A model generated the notes under the pieces. The model was not told where the DNA came from, ran no database searches, and saw only the letters and a list, made by a program, of their open reading frames with translations. Both the position numbers and the translations under genes were made by a program. Of a stretch of 13,189 nt of DNA, positions 6,700-13,189 are shown in pieces (the stretch's first letter is position 1; every line of letters begins with the position of its first letter). The DNA is taken from NCBI GenBank assembly GCA_964398215.1, contig CAYNNP010000189.1, forward strand, positions 1-13,189. Reading direction: 5' to 3'. The stretch comes from CAYNNP01 sp964398215. GTDB lineage: Bacteria > Planctomycetota > Planctomycetia > Pirellulales > Pirellulaceae.

Positions 6700-7863
6700 A
6701 TGAAATATTTATGGATTGCTTTATGCTTGCCGGTTGTTTTCCTGCCCTCGTCGAATTGCAATGCGCAGCGATTGGTTCATTCGCAGCGATTGGTTCACGC
6801 CGAGCCAGAATCGGGGCGGTTTGTAAAAACTGATCACGGGTTCATGGTTCCGTACAAGGATAGGATTCTTGGAACGGACGTCGAATTCGAGATGATTCCT
6901 GTTCCCGGTGATGGGTTCTTCAAAAGGCAGCCATTCTGGATTGGAAAGTACGAAGTCACGATGGCGGAGTATTTTGAATTCATGAAGCAATATGATTTTG
7001 CAAGAGAACAACGAATCCGAGCAAAGAAACAGCCCGACCTCAATCTCTTTGCCGCTGATGTTGTGAGTGCACCAAGTGCCCTTTACGATTCGGCGCTTGC
7101 TTTCGGCTATGTGCAGCGCGGCGATGAACCTGTTCACCCTCGCTTTCCCGCGACGGCAATGACACGCGCCGCAGCACGGCAATACACAAAGTGGCTGTCC
7201 TTGCTGGGGAAATATCAGTACCGGCTGCCGTTGGAAACTGAGTGGGAAGTTGCCTGTCGAGCGGGAACGAAAACGAAATGGTCATTCGGCGATGATCCTG
7301 CCAATGCCGGTGCTTTCTGTGTCTACGAAAACGATAGTCGTGATCTTCCCATGAAAGTTGGTTCTAAAAAACCGAACCCGTGGGGAATCCACGACATGCA
7401 TGGAAATGCGTCAGAGTGGGTACTGCAGGCAAAGTATTTGCGCAATGCCAATAAGATTGCAATCGTTGATACGACGAAATGGAAGTCGAGCGAGCGGAAT
7501 CGGCATGAGAATGAAACATTCAATCAAATGATTCTGAAAGGTGGCGATTGGTCCAAGTCGATTGAACGTTGCACTGCATCCTCTCGCGAACGCGGGAATC
7601 GCGAATTCTGGGATGATGACCCAGGTTTTCCGTTAAGCGTGACTTGGACGGCAGGTGAGGCTTCGTGCCGAATTGGTTTTCGTATCGTGTCGAGTCTGAA
7701 TGAATTGCCAGCTGAAGAGATGGAGGCTTTTTGGAGTCCTGATACTGAAATTTTGGTTGCCGACCTGCGGGATCTCGCTAACGAAGCAATGATCGTTCCG
7801 TTCAAGGTTCAACAACCTCAGCTACAGCCGCGTGGCGATGAAGTACGTCGTCCTCAGAACTGA
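6700..7863 (+). CDS. Secreted SUMF1/FGE-sulfatase-like protein, probably non-catalytic, 387 aa
   Basis: I chose the ATG at 6700 because AGGA lies five bases upstream and the product starts with a good signal peptide (MKYLWIALCLPVVFLP... to CNA before Q23). The ATG at 6640 would add 20 polar residues ahead of it. Domain features match the SUMF1 (FGE-sulfatase) fold: MIPVPGDGFF and PFWIGKYEVTMAEYFEFM (65-95), YRLPLETEWEVACRAGT (174-190), NPWGIHDMHGNASEWV (226-241), LKGGDWSKSIERC (279-291) and GFRIV (326-330). In copper-dependent FGE, two cysteines follow the GGS block. Here the second aligns with C291, but the first position is K286, and the usual Cys of the final GFRC is Ile. The active site is therefore probably incomplete, and the protein may bind a ligand or act in another role. 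It is divergent from a true sulfatase, which makes the pairing suggestive but unproven. Confidence 0.87.
   Translation: MKYLWIALCLPVVFLPSSNCNAQRLVHSQRLVHAEPESGRFVKTDHGFMVPYKDRILGTDVEFEMIPVPGDGFFKRQPFWIGKYEVTMAEYFEFMKQYDFAREQRIRAKKQPDLNLFAADVVSAPSALYDSALAFGYVQRGDEPVHPRFPATAMTRAAARQYTKWLSLLGKYQYRLPLETEWEVACRAGTKTKWSFGDDPANAGAFCVYENDSRDLPMKVGSKKPNPWGIHDMHGNASEWVLQAKYLRNANKIAIVDTTKWKSSERNRHENETFNQMILKGGDWSKSIERCTASSRERGNREFWDDDPGFPLSVTWTAGEASCRIGFRIVSSLNELPAEEMEAFWSPDTEILVADLRDLANEAMIVPFKVQQPQLQPRGDEVRRPQN
6766..6801 (+). repeat. 18-bp tandem duplication in the SUMF1-like gene
   Basis: Two in-frame copies of CAGCGATTGGTTCA plus four more bases (6766-6783 and 6784-6801) match at 14 of 18 positions in their first block and encode QRLVHS then QRLVHA. 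They sit just after the predicted signal-peptide cleavage site. The first 14 bases are identical, suggesting a recent slippage event in a linker that tolerates length change. Confidence 0.8.
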
Positions 7864-7919
7864 TTTTTCGTCGTTGAACAGGTAGTCGTAGACGCACGCG
7901 AATGAACGCGAGTATGCCT

Positions 7920-7942
7920 GCGGCGGAACACAGTCACGCCGC
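7920..7942. terminator. GC hairpin between convergent genes
   Basis: GCGGCG (7920-7925) and CGCCGC (7937-7942) form a 6-bp all-GC stem with an 11-base loop in the 95-bp gap between the ends of the SUMF1-like and ResB-CcsA genes. The position suits a shared terminator serving both strands, but no T tract is present on either side. Confidence 0.3.
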
Positions 7943-7958
7943 GCGGGTCTTCCTTGGC

Positions 7959-10900
7959 CTAGCCCTCGAGCAACTCGTTTGCCTTGTCGCCGTGAAGGGC
8001 TTTGCTGACAGTGCTTTGAGTTTCTCGCCAGAATATGAGTCCGGCACCAATCAGTGCCAACTGACTGGCGATGAAGATCGTTAGCCACATCAGTACGCCT
8101 TGTGTGAACCCGTAGCTGTGCAGGCCAATGCCCAGTTCGTTTGTCCCAAACCAGCTCCATGCCGTGATGATGTTGCCGCCGATGGCGAGAATCGAAAACC
8201 CTCGCGCTCCGACCATCCCGTCCCAGCGTGCGTGCAGAACTAAAGCATTCCAAATCACGATCAGCAAGGCACCGTTTTCTTTCGGGTCCCAACCCCAGAA
8301 TCGGCCCCAGCTGTCGTCGGCCCAAAGTCCACCGAGGACTGTGCCTACGAAACTGAATAGAATGCCAAAGCAAGCTGTTCCGTAGCAGGCGCGATAAATG
8401 CTCTTTTGGAAAGGCGCGTCTTTGCCAATCCAATTGCCAAGCAAGTAAACGGCTCCTAAAACGCCAGCCAACAATGTCGCGACGTAACCAAGTGATACAC
8501 AAATCACATGCGTTGCCAACCAGAACTGCGTGTCCAAGACGGCTTGTAGAACAGGCATTGTGTCACCGGAACTCAGGCCATAGGCAACTTGCAACGTCAG
8601 CAGTCCACCGGCGGCCGCGACGATATTGCCGATTCCTGATTGAAAGATTTTTTCGACAATCAGGCCGCCAATCGCGATCGCCCAACCGATGAACACTGCG
8701 GATGAGTAGATGTTGATCACAGGCGCGCGACCGGTGATATAGATTCGGCAAAAGATCGCATAGGTATGGATGCATACAACAACGGCAATGAAGCTCCAAG
8801 TTGCGATGTTGATATGCCGATTGCCGGACACCAACGCGATCAGTCCTAGCACCAAGCTCATGATGTACATGATCCATGCCAAGTGGGTTGGCGAATTGGA
8901 TTGAATGCGTCGTTCCAGTGCAACGGCGTCGACCGAATAGCCCGGAATCGGATACTCGCCTGCCGCAGCGAGCGCATTGTCCACGGCTTCATTGAAGTCT
9001 TTGGTGTCCTCGGTTGAATACGCTCTGATCATCGACGCAAAGTGCTTGACCACTTCGTTGGCATCGGTCTTGCCGCCACTGAATTGTGCTTTGGTTTCTT
9101 CAAAGAACGCCGTCGAAAATACTGTCCAGTCGGGTTCATCGACCGAGTCATCGACAGTGGATTTTGATGGTGGGACAAGTCGCGGCGCTGGCATTTTTTG
9201 GATGGTTTCCATCTGGCCTTGCAGCGCACGGAATGCCATTAGCTGAACTGATTCCGCCGTTGCATTGGGGCCAATCATGCTTGGCGGGATTCGTGGCGGC
9301 GTTGGTAGTTGCATCGCGACTTCCGTGACGCGGTATTGCCGAAGACGATTTTCAAGTTCGATCAGTTTCTTGTCTTTGAACTGCCATTCGGCAGAATCCT
9401 TTTGGCGAATTGCTTTTAACTTGGCAGAGACACCGATCCAAAGCTCTTCGTTGTCTTGGATCTCTCGCAGCGAATACAGCTTGCTGCTACGACGCGGAAG
9501 TTTCAGTTCGTCACGAACTTCATTGGAGTCGATTCGGATCATTGGTAAGTCATTGATCGTTTCCGTATCGGCTCCGTCGGGTAAAGCCGCTGCCGCAATT
9601 TCCATCAGCCACTGGACCGCTGAGATCTTTTTGCCGCCAACTCGATCTCGGATTGGTTGCAGTACGTCAGGAGTTGTATCGTCTTCGGTTTTTTTAACTT
9701 CGTAGGCATCTTCAACGATTTTAAGATACAGGCTTTCGCGGTTGCTTAATGCCTTTAGCGTTTGTCTTGCGAAGGCATCCAGTGGCATGACACGCCCGCC
9801 AAACGAAACAGGCATTCGACCAGCTGTGTAGAAATCAAAGTTGCCGTTGCGGTCGGACTCTCGTTTACTGGTAGTGCCCCATGGCACCAAAAAGACCAAT
9901 GCCATCACGCCAGCCAAGATTGCTGCACCAACGCCCGCGCCGTTGGCAGACCCACTGCGTTGGATATTGCGAGCTTCTCTTTCACGACGACGGACAAACC
10001 TGGTCAACGTACCCCAAAAGTGAGCCAACATCCCCAGTGCAGTAATGCTGCAGGCGACGTATGGAATTAGCCAACCGGAGTTTCGGACGACTTGGATCCC
10101 AGTCATCTCTTTGCCGCCGGACAGTTCCGTGTAGCTGGATTGAAACATTGACTCGCCTCGGAATCGAAGCGGATTGTTCATCCAAACTCTTTCGCGGCGA
10201 TCTTCGCCCGTGACGGGATCGACAATTCGAATGAACGAGGAATAGTCACGCGGTGTTTCGGTGCCGCTGTAGTTGATTCGCCGGACGTCTTCCAATTGGA
10301 CCCAGTAGGGTTTTACCTCGCGGTGAAATTGCAGCCCCAGCTTGTACTCTTGTTCGGCAATGGTGGCCGAATCAAACTCATTTTCAATGTTCTGACCTGG
10401 GAACAGAGTCGACCCGTTGGAGAGCATTTGCGAGACCAAGTGAATGCCTAGCGATTCGCCCGATTCTTTGTCCAGTAATTCAACATGCGCCGCAGCCACA
10501 TTCATTTCTGAATCCGTCCCGCCGTGCTTTCGCAATGATTCGACCGTGTACTTCAGGCCAAGTCCCTTGTTCGGGATAGGTTCGTCGGCTGGGGATTGAT
10601 TGTCCGCTGGCGTTTCACCAAGCCGATGGTTTTCGTAGAACTCAAGGACGCGAATATCGACTGGCAAGCTGGCGTCTTTGATGACAAGATCGGCTTTCTT
10701 GGCGGCTCGCAGTCGGCTGCCAGGAATCGCGATCACTTTTTCTTCGTCGTCAATGAACTGGCTGAAGGTTAGTTCGATTTTGTCGAGGTTGATCAGCGTG
10801 TTGGTTGATTCGCCTTCAACAAGACTTAGGCGTTGTTCGAGTTGCCGGTCGCCGAAATGAAACTGACCAGCCATCAGCAACGCGATTCCCATGTGCAACA

Positions 10901-11675
10901 GAACGTTGCCACCCTGTTTGTTGAACAACAATTGGCATCCAATCAGCATGACAATCCCGGCTCCTAGCCCCTTGGTCAATTGCCAAACAATGCGGAGGCC
11001 TGGATCGCCAATTCGGAATCCGGTTACCAAGGAGTACACAACGAATACAGCCAAGCCAACGGTTGTAGCGAGCATCAAACAACGAAAGAACATGTTGTCG
11101 TGATTGATTCCGAACGTAAACGCTGCAAACGCACCACCTGCGCAGGACGCCAAGATGAATTTCCACAGCGTCGAATACTCCATCGGCGGTGTGCCCTGAA
11201 GTCCATCGCTGCTGTGCCCGGTAAAGATCACAGCGGCGGCGATCGCGGCACCGATCAACATCGCAACGCTACCGGCTACCAGTTGATTTCCCTTGGCGTG
11301 GATCTTGAAACGCGTTGCTTTGGCCGCAATCAAGTTGGCCATCAGCAAGAACCCAATCAATGCACCACCTGGAACTGGAATCCAGGCGAGTTTAAAGATC
11401 GCGATTGGACTGTCGTGTGGAAAAAATGCTTTCGGAAACAAATCGTCGATATGCAGTTTGGCGATCCACGATGTGAAGTACCGCGCCTTGACCTCGACCA
11501 TGTTCATCTCGTCCTGCGCAAGTGTGCCCACTAACACAATCAGCAATGAGAAGGCGAAAAGAATCACGGTCAGCTTGAGTGATCCAAGCATCCGGAGGGC
11601 GTCGATCTTGCTAAGCGAATTGCCGCTGTTGCGGTCGTTCGTTTCGTTGTCGTTTTTTTCGAGATCAATTGACAT
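7959..11675 (-). CDS. Fused ResB-CcsA (CcsBA) cytochrome c maturation protein, 1238 aa
   Basis: This is a System II cytochrome c synthetase in one chain. Residues 1-560 are the ResB/CcsB half: TM helix at 33-53, more hydrophobic segments near 102-120, 133-152, 170-190, 198-218, 236-250 and 258-272, a large extracytoplasmic domain (275-533) ending in PLRFRGESMFQSSY, and a TM at 534-556. A further TM (580-600) leads to a hydrophilic extracytoplasmic section of about 320 residues (605-925), starting with GGRVMPLDAFARQTLKALS. The CcsA half (930-1215) has RAPVINIYSS, H1056, the haem-binding WWD motif (WGRFWGWDPKE, 1123-1133), H1148 in VLHARWDG and H1186 in GLHSYGF. The family exports haem and attaches it to CxxCH apocytochromes outside the membrane. 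All key CcsA residues appear present. It follows the lipoprotein gene by 57 bp. The ATG at 11675 lacks a clear RBS. Confidence 0.93.
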   Translation of the reverse strand: MSIDLEKNDNETNDRNSGNSLSKIDALRMLGSLKLTVILFAFSLLIVLVGTLAQDEMNMVEVKARYFTSWIAKLHIDDLFPKAFFPHDSPIAIFKLAWIPVPGGALIGFLLMANLIAAKATRFKIHAKGNQLVAGSVAMLIGAAIAAAVIFTGHSSDGLQGTPPMEYSTLWKFILASCAGGAFAAFTFGINHDNMFFRCLMLATTVGLAVFVVYSLVTGFRIGDPGLRIVWQLTKGLGAGIVMLIGCQLLFNKQGGNVLLHMGIALLMAGQFHFGDRQLEQRLSLVEGESTNTLINLDKIELTFSQFIDDEEKVIAIPGSRLRAAKKADLVIKDASLPVDIRVLEFYENHRLGETPADNQSPADEPIPNKGLGLKYTVESLRKHGGTDSEMNVAAAHVELLDKESGESLGIHLVSQMLSNGSTLFPGQNIENEFDSATIAEQEYKLGLQFHREVKPYWVQLEDVRRINYSGTETPRDYSSFIRIVDPVTGEDRRERVWMNNPLRFRGESMFQSSYTELSGGKEMTGIQVVRNSGWLIPYVACSITALGMLAHFWGTLTRFVRRREREARNIQRSGSANGAGVGAAILAGVMALVFLVPWGTTSKRESDRNGNFDFYTAGRMPVSFGGRVMPLDAFARQTLKALSNRESLYLKIVEDAYEVKKTEDDTTPDVLQPIRDRVGGKKISAVQWLMEIAAAALPDGADTETINDLPMIRIDSNEVRDELKLPRRSSKLYSLREIQDNEELWIGVSAKLKAIRQKDSAEWQFKDKKLIELENRLRQYRVTEVAMQLPTPPRIPPSMIGPNATAESVQLMAFRALQGQMETIQKMPAPRLVPPSKSTVDDSVDEPDWTVFSTAFFEETKAQFSGGKTDANEVVKHFASMIRAYSTEDTKDFNEAVDNALAAAGEYPIPGYSVDAVALERRIQSNSPTHLAWIMYIMSLVLGLIALVSGNRHINIATWSFIAVVVCIHTYAIFCRIYITGRAPVINIYSSAVFIGWAIAIGGLIVEKIFQSGIGNIVAAAGGLLTLQVAYGLSSGDTMPVLQAVLDTQFWLATHVICVSLGYVATLLAGVLGAVYLLGNWIGKDAPFQKSIYRACYGTACFGILFSFVGTVLGGLWADDSWGRFWGWDPKENGALLIVIWNALVLHARWDGMVGARGFSILAIGGNIITAWSWFGTNELGIGLHSYGFTQGVLMWLTIFIASQLALIGAGLIFWRETQSTVSKALHGDKANELLEG

Positions 11676-11732
11676 ATTTGCACTAAAACTTGATTCGTTA
11701 TTTCGTAGCAGTCGTCTGACAAAATCGTTTCT

Positions 11733-12857
11733 TTAAAACTTCAGTGACTGAAGGAATTTGGTCATTGCATCGTGTTGGTCCGCAACCGTTTTTGCGGGCC
11801 CGGTCATCTTGATAAACATGCTTCCGCCGTTGGCCATGGGCACGATTGTCGCATCAATGGCTTTGCCTTTCGCTGGATCGTCGCCTGTTAGTAGAAACCG
11901 TTGTCCGTCGTTTCCGCTAACTGAAAGTTCTTCCACGGCTTCCATCGCTTTGTCGACCAGTTCGGTAGCTACCTTGTCTTCCTCACGAGCCTGTCCAAGC
12001 CATCGATCGACGTTACTGCGAATGTCACCGCCGGCGGGAATCACAGTTACTACGGCAGCTGCGTCTTTGGGGCCGGCACTGAGCGAAGCCAGACGCATTC
12101 CTCTGGCTCCATCATCGCGCCAGCCATCGGGCACGGTGTAGTCGACTCGTTTTTCTGCAGGCGGCTGCATTGCCGGAGGTTGCTGTCCCATGTCGGGCAT
12201 GCCCATGGGTGGCATACCGCCAGCGAATGGCGGAACCATCGATTTTGAATCGTCAGGGTCACCGGTGATGTCCATGAAAACGCTAGGTCCATCGGCGCTG
12301 GCAACATCAAACTCTTTCGCACCAGCCCATTTTTCGTTCGAGTCGGGCAAGCTCAATTGATCGCGCCATCGGTTCACATTCATGGTCACCCAAGCATCCC
12401 AATCCTCTGGCAAATGAAGGCTTGAAACGCTGATGTCCAACTGCTTGTTTTCCGTTTCAACTTGCAGCGAAGCAAATCGCATGCGTTTGCCCTCGCTACG
12501 TTTCCATCCCGCTGGCAGCTGACTCAAATCTGGTTCGCCGTTTTCCTTGAAGGTTGTGTCTTGGACGAACTGGCGAAAGTCGTCATCAATGACATCGATG
12601 GATTCCTCGGGCCCAGTGACTTTGAAAAACCAAGTCTTGCCAGCGTGCGCGGTCATTGTTGCCAGCATCCGCTGTTTGCGAGCTTCAAACTCGGCTGGCA
12701 TTTTCGTTGGCACGGAATAGGAAATGATGGGCTCGGGGTCGCTGCAACCGGTCAGTGTCACCAGCAATCCAGTGCACAAGGCGCAGCAGGCATGTAGCAA
12801 AAAATGTGAACGCATGAATCGTCCATCGCGCGTACGGGAGGTATGGGGGCCGAACAT
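11733..12857 (-). CDS. Lipoprotein with internal repeats, unknown function, 374 aa
   Basis: The lipobox LTGC (C38) ends a hydrophobic segment (19-35), predicting a lipid-anchored exported protein. I recognise no named family. Internal repetition is clear: LPAGWKRSEGKRMRFASLQV ... NVNRWRDQL (114-168) resembles VPDGWRDDGARGMRLASLSA ... NVDRWLGQA (242-290), and WFFKVTGP...FRQFVQDTTF (76-103) resembles MFIKMTGP...MTKFLQSLKF (347-374). A Pro/Met-rich linker (208-234) separates the halves. Cysteines at 24, 25 and 28 lie in the signal peptide, so C38 is the only Cys in the mature protein. The start at 12857 has AGG five bases upstream; an ATG at 12815 would give a shorter signal peptide (lipobox Cys at 24) but lacks an RBS. 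The gene precedes ResB-CcsA by 57 bp on the same strand, probably in one transcript. A role in cytochrome c maturation is only a contextual guess. Confidence 0.85.
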   Translation of the reverse strand: MFGPHTSRTRDGRFMRSHFLLHACCALCTGLLVTLTGCSDPEPIISYSVPTKMPAEFEARKQRMLATMTAHAGKTWFFKVTGPEESIDVIDDDFRQFVQDTTFKENGEPDLSQLPAGWKRSEGKRMRFASLQVETENKQLDISVSSLHLPEDWDAWVTMNVNRWRDQLSLPDSNEKWAGAKEFDVASADGPSVFMDITGDPDDSKSMVPPFAGGMPPMGMPDMGQQPPAMQPPAEKRVDYTVPDGWRDDGARGMRLASLSAGPKDAAAVVTVIPAGGDIRSNVDRWLGQAREEDKVATELVDKAMEAVEELSVSGNDGQRFLLTGDDPAKGKAIDATIVPMANGGSMFIKMTGPAKTVADQHDAMTKFLQSLKF

Positions 12858-12995
12858 TGTGACCTAGCGTTTGTGGGGTGATTCCATTCGGTGCGTAGCA
12901 AATCCGTTTTTAAAAAGTACGGCAAGCGGGGGCCGTCTCGTCCACTGTTACTATAAACGCAGGTAGAAGCCTTCTCGTACCCGTCTTTTTCAGAT

Positions 12996-13010
12996 GTGAC
13001 ACGATGTCAC
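12996..13010. promoter_or_regulatory. 15-bp palindrome, possible operator
   Basis: GTGACA-CGA-TGTCAC is a perfect inverted repeat about 140 bp upstream of the lipoprotein start. Its form suits a dimeric transcription factor site. It resembles but does not match the CRP spacing (seven rather than six bases between TGTGA and TCAC). A stem of this size occurs by chance a few times in 13 kb, so only its location supports a role. Confidence 0.25.
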
Positions 13011-13014
13011 GCTG

Positions 13015-13134
13015 TTATTGTGGTGGTTTGGGCGGATTTTCATACTGGACAGCTGCCTTAAATCGCTCTAGCGTCGCCACGGTCTGGTCAAGATTGCCAA
13101 GGGAGCAAGCAATGGGCGGAAAAATAGCCAGCAT
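13015..13134 (-). CDS. Possible 39-residue small ORF
   Basis: An ATG at 13134 opens a 39-codon frame ending in TAA at 13015-13017. A TAG stop sits immediately before the ATG in frame, so it does not continue upstream. The product ends in a helix-like stretch LDQTVATLERFKAAVQYENP and PPKPPQ, which is more protein-like than most chance frames here. GGGAG-like bases are absent upstream, so translation would have to be RBS-independent. It could be a small leader peptide gene for the lipoprotein/CcsBA operon, a decayed gene end, or chance. I recognise no family. Confidence 0.2.
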   Translation of the reverse strand: MLAIFPPIACSLGNLDQTVATLERFKAAVQYENPPKPPQ

Positions 13135-13189
13135 CTAGTTGGTGGCGTCAGTTTTGCAGTTGCGTTTTTTTGGTAACCCGAAGCGTGAG

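Larger units (their letters stand above)
12858..13189. other. Upstream region of the lipoprotein/CcsBA operon
   Basis: This 332-bp stretch holds no recognisable conserved gene. It contains the presumed promoter of the minus-strand lipoprotein gene, but I see no convincing -35/-10 pair. Features noted are a TTTTTAAAAA palindrome near 12907-12916 flanked by CCG and CGG, the GTGACA/TGTCAC palindrome at 12996-13010, and a 39-codon minus-strand frame at 13015-13134. Confidence 0.5.

Noticed and set aside
7822..8502. 226-residue minus-strand frame overlapping the CcsA end
   Set aside because: It is out of frame with the conserved CcsA coding sequence, is Arg/His/Trp-rich and contains no family motif.
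10980..11534. 184-residue frame opposite the ResB-CcsA gene
   Set aside because: It is an antisense shadow of a well-supported membrane protein gene and has no domain features.
12995..13010. CRP-type binding site
   Set aside because: The spacing between TGTGA and TCAC is seven bases rather than six, and the right half lacks the final A; I keep it only as a generic palindrome.
1..13189. Defence island, biosynthetic cluster, CRISPR array or prophage
   Set aside because: No cas, restriction, toxin-antitoxin, integrase, transposase, NRPS/PKS or phage structural genes, and no regularly spaced direct repeats were seen.

Overview
The window looks like chromosomal DNA from a planctomycete, most likely a marine member of the Pirellulaceae (Rhodopirellula-like). 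This is inferred from gene content: a secreted sulfatase, a secreted SUMF1/FGE-like protein, a VIT+VWA exported protein with a Gly-rich linker, and a very long fused ResB-CcsA cytochrome c maturation protein. Roughly balanced base composition (by eye), sparse coding on the left and irregular Shine-Dalgarno sites fit too. I could not run a search, so the taxon is a judgement.

Layout. Positions 1-1227 are gene-poor; the only supportable candidate is a 52-residue ORF at 341-499 with a good AGGAG site. A DUF1801-family gene follows at 1228-1650 (+). Its stop codon lies inside a 138-bp nested palindromic element (1647-1784) with perfect 21-bp outer arms, which looks like a small non-autonomous repeat. 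Next come three minus-strand genes: the sulfatase (5202-6617), a one-TM membrane protein 42 bp downstream of it (4491-5159), and the VIT/VWA protein (1911-4289), with hairpins after the second and third. The sulfatase is divergent from the SUMF1-like gene (6700-7863, +) across an 82-bp intergenic region with two inverted repeats. The SUMF1-like gene converges on a minus-strand pair: a lipoprotein with internal repeats (11733-12857), then the ResB-CcsA fusion (7959-11675) 57 bp downstream. The last 332 bp hold the lipoprotein gene's upstream region, a 15-bp palindrome and a 39-codon ORF of uncertain reality.

How the genes may work together. The sulfatase needs formylglycine conversion of Cys73. 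The adjacent SUMF1-like protein is a tempting partner, but it has Lys where one of the two catalytic cysteines of aerobic FGE is expected, so it is probably not the maturase. The ResB-CcsA fusion should carry out System II haem delivery and ligation to apocytochromes c outside the cytoplasmic membrane; the co-directional lipoprotein is a candidate accessory, by position only. I see no rRNA, tRNA, CRISPR array, transposase, phage or recognisable defence gene. The most unusual items are the nested palindrome at 1647-1784, the FGE-like protein lacking a catalytic cysteine beside a sulfatase, and the lipoprotein-CcsBA pair.
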